DNA from: Clostridium sp. | GTDB lineage: Bacteria > Bacillota > Clostridia > Lachnospirales > Lachnospiraceae | Assembly: GCA_004554205.1 (NCBI GenBank) | Contig: SFNH01000017.1 | Span: 1 to 23,995, forward strand | Direction of reading: 5' to 3' | Length of the DNA stretch: 23,995 nt | Shown here: one piece after another, positions 8,341 through 16,355 of the stretch | Layout of the letters: each line of letters begins with the position of its first letter | Numbering within the stretch: the stretch's first letter is position 1 | The notes under the pieces: model-generated | Seen by the model: the letters and a program-made list of their open reading frames with translations, nothing else | Databases searched by the model: none | Told to the model about the DNA's origin: nothing | Translations under genes and position numbers: made by a program

Positions 8341-9723
8341 ATGGAAAACATGACGGTAAATGATATTGTGGAGGCGACGGGCGGGCGGCTGCTCTGCGGA
8401 GACGGGGCGACGCCCATCGCACATCTAAGCATTGATTCCCGCACGATGAAGGGGCAGGATCTGTTTGTGCCTCTGATCGGGGAGAGGGTGGACGCGCATG
8501 GCTTCATCGGTCAGGCGTTTGCGGCGGGGGCCGTGGCGGCGCTGACAAGCGAGCATGACGCGGCGGACGATGAGAAGCACCCGTGGATCCAGGTGGAGGA
8601 CACGAAAAAGGCGCTTCAGGACATCGGGCGCTGCTACCGAAGGAGGCTTGCCCTGCCGCTCGTGGGGATCACGGGGAGCGTGGGAAAGACCACGACGCGT
8701 GAGATGATCGCGGCGGCGCTTTCCGGGCGGTACCGGGTATATAAAACTCCCGGAAACTCCAACAGCCAGGTGGGCGTTCCCATTTCCCTGTCGGAGATCA
8801 CGGGCGGGGATGAGATCGGCGTTTTGGAGCTTGGCATGAGTATGCCGGGTGAGCTCACGGTCATTGCCCGGATCGCGAAGGTCGATATGGCGGTGATCAC
8901 CAACGTGGGCGTGACCCACATCGAGCAGCTCGGAAGCCGGGAAAACATTTACCGGGAAAAGCTGACGATCCAGGACGGCTTAAAAGACGGCGGAATCCTG
9001 TTCTTAAACGGCGATGATGACCTCTTGAAAAATACATCTGCAAAAGCGGGCTGCCGGACTGTCTATTACGGGACAGGAGAAAACAGCGATTACCGCGCGG
9101 AGGATATCCGCACCGAGGATGGCTATCCGGTGTTTACGGCGAACTGCCGCGGTGAAAGAATTTTTGTCCATCTTCGCATCATGGGGCGACATAATGTGTT
9201 AAACGCCATGGCGGCGCTTGCGGTGGCGGACGCAAACGGCGTTCCGCTTGAGGCTGCGGTCAGGAAGCTTGAGGAATTTACGGGATATAAGAGCCGCCAG
9301 CAGGTGTATGTGCGCGATGGCATTACCATTATTGACGACACCTACAATGCAAGCCCGGCGTCGATGCGCGCGGGTCTTGAGGTGCTTGGATCGCTCGGGG
9401 CGTCCGGACGCCGGATCGCGGTGCTGGCTGATATGAAGGAGCTCGGGGAGGATGCGCCGGCATTCCACCGTCAGGTGGGAGCGTGGCTTAAGGAGCACCC
9501 GGTTCATGTGCTGTTTACGCTCGGAGAGCTTGCCGCGCAGATCGCGGATGGCGCAAAAGCCGCGGGGATGCAGGCGGAGTACCGCCATTTTGCGGCGCAG
9601 GAGCGTGACGCGCTTTACCGGGCGCTTGCGTGCGTCCTTCAGAGCGGGGATTTTGTGCTTTTAAAGGGTTCCAACAGCATGAAGCTCGGCGAGGTGGCGG
9701 CGCGGCTGACCGGGCGCGCATAA
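8341..9723 (+). CDS. murF: UDP-MurNAc-tripeptide--D-Ala-D-Ala ligase MurF
   Basis: Last cytosolic step of peptidoglycan precursor synthesis: ligates D-Ala-D-Ala to the UDP-MurNAc-tripeptide with ATP. It has 460 residues, normal length. ATP loop GITGSVGKTTT is at 109-119; TPGNSNSQVGVP follows at about 136-147, with the Mur middle-domain signature ELGMSMPGE and NVGVTHIEQLGS. The C-terminal domain starts around DDTYNASPASM, the usual MurF ATP/adenine-side motif. The ribosome binding site GGAGAAGG (8323-8330) lies between the murE stop and ATG 8341, consistent with one transcript. Nothing looks damaged. Confidence 0.95.
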   Translation: MENMTVNDIVEATGGRLLCGDGATPIAHLSIDSRTMKGQDLFVPLIGERVDAHGFIGQAFAAGAVAALTSEHDAADDEKHPWIQVEDTKKALQDIGRCYRRRLALPLVGITGSVGKTTTREMIAAALSGRYRVYKTPGNSNSQVGVPISLSEITGGDEIGVLELGMSMPGELTVIARIAKVDMAVITNVGVTHIEQLGSRENIYREKLTIQDGLKDGGILFLNGDDDLLKNTSAKAGCRTVYYGTGENSDYRAEDIRTEDGYPVFTANCRGERIFVHLRIMGRHNVLNAMAALAVADANGVPLEAAVRKLEEFTGYKSRQQVYVRDGITIIDDTYNASPASMRAGLEVLGSLGASGRRIAVLADMKELGEDAPAFHRQVGAWLKEHPVHVLFTLGELAAQIADGAKAAGMQAEYRHFAAQERDALYRALACVLQSGDFVLLKGSNSMKLGEVAARLTGRA

Positions 9724-9746
9724 AAGGATAAATGACAGGTGAGTGT

Positions 9747-11750
9747 ATGAGCGAGCAGTACGCCGATATTATCATAGACATTTCCCACGAAAACGTGGAC
9801 CGCGTATTCCAGTACCGGATTCCGCCGGCGCTTGTGCCGGAGATCCGGGCAGGGGTTCAGGTCTGCGTTCCCTTTGGCTCCGGGAATCGGACGAGAGAGG
9901 GTTATGTGGTTGACATAAAACAGAAACCGGATTATGATGTGGCAAAGATCAAAGAGATCGCCGGGATCGTCTCGGGAAGCGTTACGGCGGATGCGAGGCA
10001 GATCGAGCTTGCCTGGTGGATGAAGGAGCGGTACGGCTCCACCATGAACCAGGCGTTAAAGACCGTGCTCCCGGTGAAGCGGAAGGTAAAGGCGCGGGGC
10101 TCTAAGGCGGCGGGTCTCTCTGGCGAGACCGCCTGCGAGGCAGTCGTACTAAATGAAGCGCAGCGGCAGATCGCGGATCGCTTCTGCCGCGATTATGACA
10201 GCGGCGATCGGACGCCGTACCTGATCCACGGCATTACCGGAAGCGGGAAGACGGAAGTCTACATGGCGATGATCGAGCATGTGGTCGCGCAGGGAAAGCA
10301 GGCGATCGTCCTGATCCCGGAGATTGCCCTGACCTATCAGACGGTGATGCGGTTTTACCGCCGCTTCGGCAGCCGCATCTGCGTTATGCACTCCCGGCTG
10401 TCCGCGGGGGAACGCTATGACCAGCTTGAGCGGGCGAAGCGGGGCGAGACCGATATCATGATCGGCGCCCGCTCCGCGCTGTTTACGCCGTTTCCAAATC
10501 TGGGGCTCATTGTCATGGATGAGGAGCATGAGGGGGCGTACAAGAGCGAGGTGACGCCGCGCTATCACGCGAGGGAGGTGGCGGAGCAGCTTGCAAAGAT
10601 GTGGGACGCCGCCTTCGTCATGGGCTCGGCGACTCCGTCCGTGGAGGCGTACACAAAGGCGAAGGCGGGAATTTACCGGCTCTTTACCTTAAAAAGCAGG
10701 GCGGTTAAGGGGACGAGCCTTGCCGCCGCCCAGGTGGTGGATATGAGGGCAGAGATCAGGGACGGAAATAAATCGGTATTCAGCAGACAGCTTCAGGAGC
10801 TGATCGCGGACAGGCTCGCGAAAAAAGAGCAGGTCATGCTGTTTATGAACCGGCGCGGCTACTCCAATTTTGTCTCCTGCCGTTCCTGCGGGGAGGCGAT
10901 AAAGTGCCCGCACTGTGATGTCTCCCTGACCCTGCACAACCGGAATAAGCTCGTGTGTCATTACTGCGGCTACAGCGTTCCCCTTCCGAAGATATGTCCC
11001 AAGTGCGGCTCTTCGTATCTGGCGGGCTTCGGAACAGGGACACAGAAGCTTGAGGAGCTGACCGGGCAGATGTTTCCCGGGGCGCGCATTCTCCGCATGG
11101 ACCTGGACACGACCTCAAAGAAGGGCGGGCACGAGCAGATTCTCTCCGCCTTCGCGAAGGGCGAGGCGGATATCCTCATCGGGACGCAGATGATCGTAAA
11201 GGGGCATGATTTCCCGGGTGTGACGCTTGTTGGCGTGATGGCTGCGGACGTGTCGCTCTACGCGCCGGATTATTGCAGCGCCGAGCGGACCTTTGAGCTT
11301 TTAGTGCAGGCGGCGGGGCGTGCGGGGCGTGGGAGAAAGCCGGGTATCGCGGTGATTCAGACCTATGTGCCGGAGCATTACAGCATCCGCGCCGCCGCGA
11401 TGCAGGATTACGAGGCCTTTTATGAGCAGGAGATGGGTTTCCGCAGGCTGATGGCGTATCCGCCCTCCTGCCGTATGTTGAGCATTCAGGTAGCGGGAGA
11501 GGAAGAGAAGCTGATGAGCCATATGATGAACGCCATCCGGGCTTCCGTGGAAAAAAATTTCGGCGCTCAGACGGCAGTGATCGGCCCCGTCCCGGCTCCG
11601 GTCTATAAAGTTAATGATATTTATAGAAAAATTTTATATATGAAACACGAAAACTATGATATACTAATAAAAATCCAGAAGTATGTGAAACAGCGCTGGG
11701 ATGAAACGCAGGAGTGCAGGAGGCTGACAATACAGTTCGATTTTACATAA
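9747..11750 (+). CDS. priA: primosomal protein N' (replication restart helicase PriA)
   Basis: Superfamily 2 DNA helicase that recognises stalled or collapsed forks and reloads the replisome. Walker A GITGSGKT is at 162-169 and Walker B DEEH at 258-261. Eight zinc-binding cysteines sit at 378, 381, 387, 390, 404, 407, 417 and 420, in four CxxC pairs. The helicase motifs GTQMIVKGHDFPGV and QAAGRAGRG follow. Start chosen at ATG 9747 because MSEQYADIIIDIS aligns with the usual PriA N terminus; ATG 9732 in the same frame would add five residues and cannot be excluded. At 667 residues it is shorter than many family members (about 730-830), mainly in the N-terminal DNA-binding half. The 3' end (about 11605-11690) is strikingly AT-rich compared with the rest of the gene. 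Confidence 0.94.
   Translation: MSEQYADIIIDISHENVDRVFQYRIPPALVPEIRAGVQVCVPFGSGNRTREGYVVDIKQKPDYDVAKIKEIAGIVSGSVTADARQIELAWWMKERYGSTMNQALKTVLPVKRKVKARGSKAAGLSGETACEAVVLNEAQRQIADRFCRDYDSGDRTPYLIHGITGSGKTEVYMAMIEHVVAQGKQAIVLIPEIALTYQTVMRFYRRFGSRICVMHSRLSAGERYDQLERAKRGETDIMIGARSALFTPFPNLGLIVMDEEHEGAYKSEVTPRYHAREVAEQLAKMWDAAFVMGSATPSVEAYTKAKAGIYRLFTLKSRAVKGTSLAAAQVVDMRAEIRDGNKSVFSRQLQELIADRLAKKEQVMLFMNRRGYSNFVSCRSCGEAIKCPHCDVSLTLHNRNKLVCHYCGYSVPLPKICPKCGSSYLAGFGTGTQKLEELTGQMFPGARILRMDLDTTSKKGGHEQILSAFAKGEADILIGTQMIVKGHDFPGVTLVGVMAADVSLYAPDYCSAERTFELLVQAAGRAGRGRKPGIAVIQTYVPEHYSIRAAAMQDYEAFYEQEMGFRRLMAYPPSCRMLSIQVAGEEEKLMSHMMNAIRASVEKNFGAQTAVIGPVPAPVYKVNDIYRKILYMKHENYDILIKIQKYVKQRWDETQECRRLTIQFDFT
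11657..11665 (+). promoter_or_regulatory. candidate extended -10 promoter for def-fmt inside priA
   Basis: TGATATACT fits the extended -10 pattern TGnTATAAT with one mismatch. It lies in an AT-rich patch near the end of priA, about 130 bases before def. No good -35 box is seen, which extended -10 promoters can do without. The patch also codes for the conserved PriA C terminus, so protein constraint may explain part of its composition. Confidence 0.3.
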
Positions 11751-11766
11751 CTGTTCAGTGCCTTCA
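11747..11766 (-). repeat. 27-base intergenic repeat, inverted partial copy 3
   Basis: On the + strand TAACTGTTCAGTGCCTTCA (11748-11766) is the reverse complement of the core and one arm of the elements at 2239 and 5110, with 17 of 20 bases matching copy 1 over 11747-11766. The other arm is not conserved. It begins at the priA stop codon and lies in the 42-base gap before def. Confidence 0.45.
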
Positions 11767-11792
11767 GGCATTAAGAAAGGAAGCAAAAAACG

Positions 11793-12269
11793 ATGGCAAT
11801 CAGACAGGTGAGGACCATAGGAGACGAGATCCTGACGAAGGAGTGCAAACCGGTGCAGGCGATGACCCCGCGGATACGGGAACTGATCGACGATATGTTC
11901 GATACGATGTATGAAGCCGAGGGCGTGGGTCTGGCGGCTCCGCAGGTTGGAATCTTAAAGCAGATCATTGTGATGGATATCGAGGACGGGAACAGGTATG
12001 TCCTGATCAATCCCGAGATCATCGAGGAGAGCGGGAGCCAGACCGGCACGGAGGGATGCCTTAGTGTGCCGGGGAAGTCCGGCACTGTGACCCGCCCGAA
12101 TCATGTGATCGTGCGCGCCCTCGATGAAGATATGAACGCCTTTGAGCTTGAGGGCGAGGAGCTCTTGGCACGGTGCATCTGCCATGAGTGCGAGCATCTG
12201 CACGGGCACCTCTATGTAGAGCGTGTGGAAGGTGAGCTAAAAGATGTAAAGGGTGAGCCGGAGGAGTAG
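11793..12269 (+). CDS. def: peptide deformylase
   Basis: Metalloenzyme that removes the formyl group from the N-terminal methionine of new proteins, releasing formate at the ribosome exit. It has 158 residues, normal. Motif 1 GVGLAAPQVG is at 44-53, motif 2 EGCLSVPG at 87-94 with the metal ligand Cys89, and motif 3 HECEH at 131-135 supplies the two histidine ligands and the catalytic Glu132. Motif 3 deviates from the common QHExDHLDG: Cys130 replaces Gln, Glu134 replaces Asp and His137 replaces Asp. The catalytic set is complete, so activity is expected. AAAGGAAG at about 11776 acts as ribosome binding site. It is followed 12 bases later by fmt, the enzyme that adds the group Def removes. Confidence 0.94.
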   Translation: MAIRQVRTIGDEILTKECKPVQAMTPRIRELIDDMFDTMYEAEGVGLAAPQVGILKQIIVMDIEDGNRYVLINPEIIEESGSQTGTEGCLSVPGKSGTVTRPNHVIVRALDEDMNAFELEGEELLARCICHECEHLHGHLYVERVEGELKDVKGEPEE

Positions 12270-12281
12270 GGAGAACGAAGC

Positions 12282-13235
12282 ATGAGGATTATTTTTATGG
12301 GGACCCCGGATTTTTCCGTGCCGACGCTTGAGGCGCTGATTCATTCCCGCCATCATCTGATCGGCGTGGTGACCCAGCCGGATCGGCCGAAGGGCCGGGG
12401 GAAGGAGATCCATATGTCTCCGGTGAAGGAGACAGCTCTGAAATATGATATTCCGGTTTATCAGCCGCTTCGGGCGAGAGACGAGGCGTTTGTGGGCGAG
12501 ATGCGGGCGTTAAAGCCGGATGCGATCGTCGTCATTGCGTTCGGGCAGATTCTGCCGAAGGAGCTCATAGAGCTTCCGAGGTACGGCTGCGTCAACATCC
12601 ACGCGTCGCTGCTCCCGAAGTACCGCGGCGCGTCCCCCATTCAGTGGGCGGTGATAAACGGCGATGATGAGACCGGGATCACCACGATGATGATGGATGT
12701 GGAGATGGACACGGGGGATATACTGGAGAAAACCGTTGTGAAGCTCGATGAAAATGAGACCGGCGGCAGTTTGTTTTCCCGTCTGAGCCTGCTTTGCGGG
12801 GACCTGATTCTCTCCACTCTTGACGGGCTTGAGCAGGGGAGCATTGTCCGAAAGCCCCAGGATCATGAGCAGGCCACCTATGTAAAGAAGATCTCAAAGG
12901 AGATGGGCGATATTGACTGGACGGCGGACGCGGCATCGATCGAGCGCCTGGTGCGGGGCTTAAATCCCTGGCCGAGCGCGTACACCAGGTGGAATGGGAA
13001 GCTCTTAAAGATATGGGAGGCCAGGGTGCTCCCGGACGGAGCTTCCAAAGCCGGAAGGCCAAAGGACAGCGGGACGGTCGTGGAGGCGAGGGGGGACAGC
13101 CTGAAGGTACAGACCGGAAATGGGGTACTTGAGATACTAAGCCTGCAGCTTGAGGGCAAGAAACGGATGGACACATCATCATTTCTAAGGGGTTACCCGA
13201 TAGAGGCAGGCTGTAAATTTGAAAGGAGCGAGTGA
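12282..13235 (+). CDS. fmt: methionyl-tRNA formyltransferase
   Basis: Transfers the formyl group of 10-formyl-THF to initiator Met-tRNA. It has 317 residues, normal. The N-terminal Rossmann domain opens with MRIIFMGTPDFSVPTL. The catalytic triad corresponds to Asn105 and His107 in VNIHASLLPKYRG and Asp143 in MDTGD, matching the E. coli Asn106/His108/Asp144 set. The C-terminal OB-like tRNA-binding domain begins near residue 205. Ribosome binding site GGGAGAA overlaps the end of def, implying coupled translation. The def-fmt order is conserved in most bacteria. Confidence 0.96.
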   Translation: MRIIFMGTPDFSVPTLEALIHSRHHLIGVVTQPDRPKGRGKEIHMSPVKETALKYDIPVYQPLRARDEAFVGEMRALKPDAIVVIAFGQILPKELIELPRYGCVNIHASLLPKYRGASPIQWAVINGDDETGITTMMMDVEMDTGDILEKTVVKLDENETGGSLFSRLSLLCGDLILSTLDGLEQGSIVRKPQDHEQATYVKKISKEMGDIDWTADAASIERLVRGLNPWPSAYTRWNGKLLKIWEARVLPDGASKAGRPKDSGTVVEARGDSLKVQTGNGVLEILSLQLEGKKRMDTSSFLRGYPIEAGCKFERSE

Positions 13236-13238
13236 GTT

Positions 13239-13952
13239 ATGTATTATGGTTACGGTTTTGGCTACGGGCTGCTTGACCCGACGATGATTCTGGTGTATAT
13301 CGGTGTGATACTGACCATGTGGGCGTCATCGCGGGTGAACACCACCTTCCGCCGCTATGCCAAAGTGCGCAGCATGACGGGTATGACCGGCGCGGAGGCG
13401 GCGAAGAAGCTTCTGCATTCCCAGGGAATCTACGATGTGACGGTGCAGTCGGTCAGGGGTCAGCTCACCGACCACTATGACCCACGGACGAAGACGGTCA
13501 ATCTGTCGGAGGACGTTTACGGCGAGACTTCCGTCGCGGCGCTGGGCGTTGCGGCGCATGAGTGCGGACACGCGATTCAGGATAATGTGGGGTATTTCCC
13601 GCTGCGCTTGAGGGCAGCGTTCGTCCCGGTCGCAAATCTGGGGAGTAAGCTCTCCATGCCGCTCATCCTCGTCGGAATCCTGATCGGACTCACGCCCTTT
13701 GTGGAGATCGGAATCTGGATGTTTGTGCTGGCGGTCCTGTTTCAGGTCATCACGCTCCCGGTGGAGTTTAACGCCTCATCCAGGGCGGTGAAGCTCCTTG
13801 ATGATGTGGGGATCTTGCAGGGGCAGGAAGTGGACGAGACAAGAAAGGTGCTCGGCGCGGCCGCCCTCACCTATGTGGCGGCAGTTGCGGCTTCTGTTTT
13901 GCAGCTTTTGCGCCTGATCATGATCTTCGGACGGCGTAGAGGAAATGACTAA
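13239..13952 (+). CDS. membrane zinc metallopeptidase, YugP family
   Basis: A 237-residue integral membrane protein of the Zn_peptidase_2 (YugP-like) family. The zinc motif HECGH is at 107-111 in GVAAHECGHAIQD, and VEFNASSRA further on probably gives the third ligand. Four hydrophobic segments are seen at about 14-29, 137-152, 155-175 and 205-228, so the active site would face a membrane surface. A Tyr/Gly-rich start (MYYGYGFGYGLL) is typical of the family. AAAGGAG (13222-13228) precedes ATG 13239, three bases after the fmt stop, and its end overlaps rsmB by 8 bases. The physiological substrate of this family is not known to me. In B. subtilis this gene is not between fmt and rsmB, so it is an insertion into an otherwise conserved order. 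Confidence 0.87.
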   Translation: MYYGYGFGYGLLDPTMILVYIGVILTMWASSRVNTTFRRYAKVRSMTGMTGAEAAKKLLHSQGIYDVTVQSVRGQLTDHYDPRTKTVNLSEDVYGETSVAALGVAAHECGHAIQDNVGYFPLRLRAAFVPVANLGSKLSMPLILVGILIGLTPFVEIGIWMFVLAVLFQVITLPVEFNASSRAVKLLDDVGILQGQEVDETRKVLGAAALTYVAAVAASVLQLLRLIMIFGRRRGND

Positions 13953-15279
13953 GCCGACGAGGGGGCGGGAGCTTGCCTTTGACATTCTGACCGAGATTCT
14001 CGAAAAGGGCGCGTACAGCCATGTAACGCTTCATCAGGCGCTTGGGAAATACCAATATCTGGAAAAGCAGGAGCGCTCCTTTATCACCCGTGTGGTGGAG
14101 GGTACGATCGAATATAAGCTGACCATTGACGCGGTGATCGACCGCTGCTCGAAGGTGAGGACAGAGAAGTTAAAGCCGCAGATCCGGACAATCCTTCGCA
14201 TGTCGGTCTACCAGCTTTTATGGATGGACCGCGTGCCCGACAGCGCCGTGTGCAATGAGGCGGTGAAGCTTGCGGCGGATCATCATCTCCAGGGGCTCAC
14301 AGGCTTTGTAAACGGCGTTCTGCGAAGCATTTCACGCCGCAAGGAGGAGTTCGTATTTACGGACTGGCCGAGGAAGTACTCCATGCCGGAATGGATTATT
14401 GAAATGTGGATGAGCGTCTACCCGGAAGAGACGGTTGAGGCTATGCTTCAGGCATTTCTCACGGACACGCCGATCGCGGTGCGCTGCAATTTAAACCTGG
14501 CATCCATGGAAGAGATTATGGAAAGTCTTGAGAAAGACGGCGTCAGGGCCAAACGGAGTCCGCTTTCCGGGGAGTCGCTGCTTCTGTCGGGCTATGATCA
14601 TCTGGAAGGTCTCTCAGCCTTTTTAAAGGGCTGGATTCAGGTACAGGATGTGAGCTCAGGCTTTGCAGGAAAGGCGGCGGATCCGCAGCCGGGAGATCAG
14701 GTGCTTGATGTATGCGGCGCTCCGGGCGGCAAGAGCTTACATCTGGCGGATCAGCTAAAAGGAACCGGACTTGTGCTGGTGCGGGATCTGACGGAGCAGA
14801 AGATCTCGCTTGTGGAGGACAACATTGCCCGGACCGGATTTACAAATATCCGCGCTCAGGTCTGGGATGCGCTTGTCTTTGACCCCGCGTGGGAGGAGAG
14901 AGCAGACATCGTGATCGCGGATCTGCCCTGCTCGGGGCTTGGAATCATCGGCAAAAAGCCGGATATAAAGTATCAGATGACTGAGGAAAAGACAGAGGAG
15001 CTTGTGAAGCTGCAGCGGCAGATCCTCTCCGTTGTGTGGCGCTATGTGAAGCCGGGCGGAAAGCTGATCTACAGCACCTGTACGATCAACAAAAAGGAAA
15101 ACGAGGATCAGCGAAGCTGGCTGCTTGAGAAGTTTCCCTTTGAGAGCCGCAGCATAGAGGGATTGCTGGGGGATGCGGTGCGGGAGGAGACCATGAGGGA
15201 CGGTTACATCCAGCTTCTTCCCGGAAGGTATCCCTGCGATGGATTTTTTATCGCATCATTTCGCAGAAAGCAGAGATAA
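13945..15279 (+). CDS. rsmB: 16S rRNA (cytosine-967-C5) methyltransferase RsmB
   Basis: SAM-dependent methyltransferase of the small ribosomal subunit rRNA. It has 444 residues: an N-terminal NusB-like RNA-binding domain (about 1-140) opening with GRELAFDILTEIL, then the catalytic Rossmann domain. SAM motif VLDVCGAPGGK is near 253-263. The two cysteines of the m5C mechanism are Cys329 in DLPCSGLG and Cys379 in STCTINKKEN, the latter being the expected nucleophile. ATG 13945 overlaps the previous gene by 8 bases and its ribosome binding site AGAGG sits very close, suggesting translational coupling. The neighbours fmt upstream and rlmN downstream are as in B. subtilis. Confidence 0.94.
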   Translation: MTKPTRGRELAFDILTEILEKGAYSHVTLHQALGKYQYLEKQERSFITRVVEGTIEYKLTIDAVIDRCSKVRTEKLKPQIRTILRMSVYQLLWMDRVPDSAVCNEAVKLAADHHLQGLTGFVNGVLRSISRRKEEFVFTDWPRKYSMPEWIIEMWMSVYPEETVEAMLQAFLTDTPIAVRCNLNLASMEEIMESLEKDGVRAKRSPLSGESLLLSGYDHLEGLSAFLKGWIQVQDVSSGFAGKAADPQPGDQVLDVCGAPGGKSLHLADQLKGTGLVLVRDLTEQKISLVEDNIARTGFTNIRAQVWDALVFDPAWEERADIVIADLPCSGLGIIGKKPDIKYQMTEEKTEELVKLQRQILSVVWRYVKPGGKLIYSTCTINKKENEDQRSWLLEKFPFESRSIEGLLGDAVREETMRDGYIQLLPGRYPCDGFFIASFRRKQR

Positions 15280-15285
15280 GAATGA

Positions 15286-16350
15286 GTGGATGACAAAGCG
15301 ATGGAGAAAGCAGATATCAAGTCCCTGACCCTGCCGGAGCTTGAGGAGGCGGTGCGTCAGATGGGAGAAAAGCCTTTCCGGGCAAAGCAGATTTACGCCT
15401 GGCTGCACCGGAGGCTGGCAACGGATTTTGATGAGATGAGCAATCTGTCAGGAGATTTTCGCGAGCGGCTTAAGGAGCGGTTTGCACTGACCACGCTTCA
15501 GACGCTCGACGTAAAAGTGTCCGAGGCGGACGGGACGCGGAAGTTTTTGTTTCGCCTGAGCGACAAAAATGTGATCGAGAGCGTGTGGATGAGGTATCAT
15601 CACGGCAACTCGGTCTGTGTTTCCTCCCAGGTGGGATGCCGGATGGGGTGCCGCTTCTGCGCCTCCACCTTAGACGGGCTTGAGCGCGATCTCACGGCGT
15701 CGGAGATGCTCGACCAGGTCTACCGGATTCAGGCCATCACCGGAGAGCGTGTTTCCAATATTGTGATCATGGGCTCCGGGGAGCCGATGGACAATTACGA
15801 CAATGTAGTCCGGTTTATCCGGATGGTGTCCGATGAGCACGGCTTAAATATCAGCCAGAGAAATATCACGGTATCCACCTGCGGCATTGTGCCCGGAATC
15901 TTAAGACTGGCTGAGGAAGATCTGCAGATCACGCTCGCGTTATCCCTCCATGCACCGAACGACGAGGTGCGAAGGAGCCTGATGCCGATCGCGAACCGCT
16001 ACGGGCTTAGGGAGGTGCTTGACGCCTGCCGGGTCTATTTTGAGAGGACAGGGCGAAGACTTACCTTCGAGTACAGTCTGGTAAGCGGTGTAAACGATAA
16101 TCTTCACGAGGCGAGAGCGCTCGCGGCGCTTCTTAAGGGGATGCACGGCCATGTGAACCTGATCCCTGTCAATCCCATCAAGGAGCGGGATTACAGGCAG
16201 TCCGACAGGCGGAGGATCCGGGAGTTTAAAGATTATCTTGAGAAGAGCGGGATCAATGTCACCGTGCGCAGGGAGATGGGGCGCGATATCGGCGGCGCCT
16301 GCGGACAACTGAGAAAAAGTTTTATGGACGAGGAGAGAAAAGGAGGTTGA
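15286..16350 (+). CDS. rlmN: dual-specificity RNA methyltransferase RlmN (radical SAM)
   Basis: Radical-SAM enzyme that makes 2-methyladenosine in 23S rRNA (A2503) and in some tRNAs. It has 354 residues from GTG 15286. The 4Fe-4S cluster is bound by Cys118, Cys122 and Cys125 (CRMGCRFC). The two mechanistic cysteines correspond to Cys111 in VCVSSQ and Cys339 in GACGQL, equal to Cys118 and Cys355 of the E. coli enzyme. The start is uncertain: neither GTG 15286 nor ATG 15301 (15 bases in) has a strong ribosome binding site, and coupling to rsmB six bases upstream is likely. Its 3' end carries the ribosome binding site of the next gene. Confidence 0.95.
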   Translation: MDDKAMEKADIKSLTLPELEEAVRQMGEKPFRAKQIYAWLHRRLATDFDEMSNLSGDFRERLKERFALTTLQTLDVKVSEADGTRKFLFRLSDKNVIESVWMRYHHGNSVCVSSQVGCRMGCRFCASTLDGLERDLTASEMLDQVYRIQAITGERVSNIVIMGSGEPMDNYDNVVRFIRMVSDEHGLNISQRNITVSTCGIVPGILRLAEEDLQITLALSLHAPNDEVRRSLMPIANRYGLREVLDACRVYFERTGRRLTFEYSLVSGVNDNLHEARALAALLKGMHGHVNLIPVNPIKERDYRQSDRRRIREFKDYLEKSGINVTVRREMGRDIGGACGQLRKSFMDEERKGG

Positions 16351-16355
16351 GGAAG

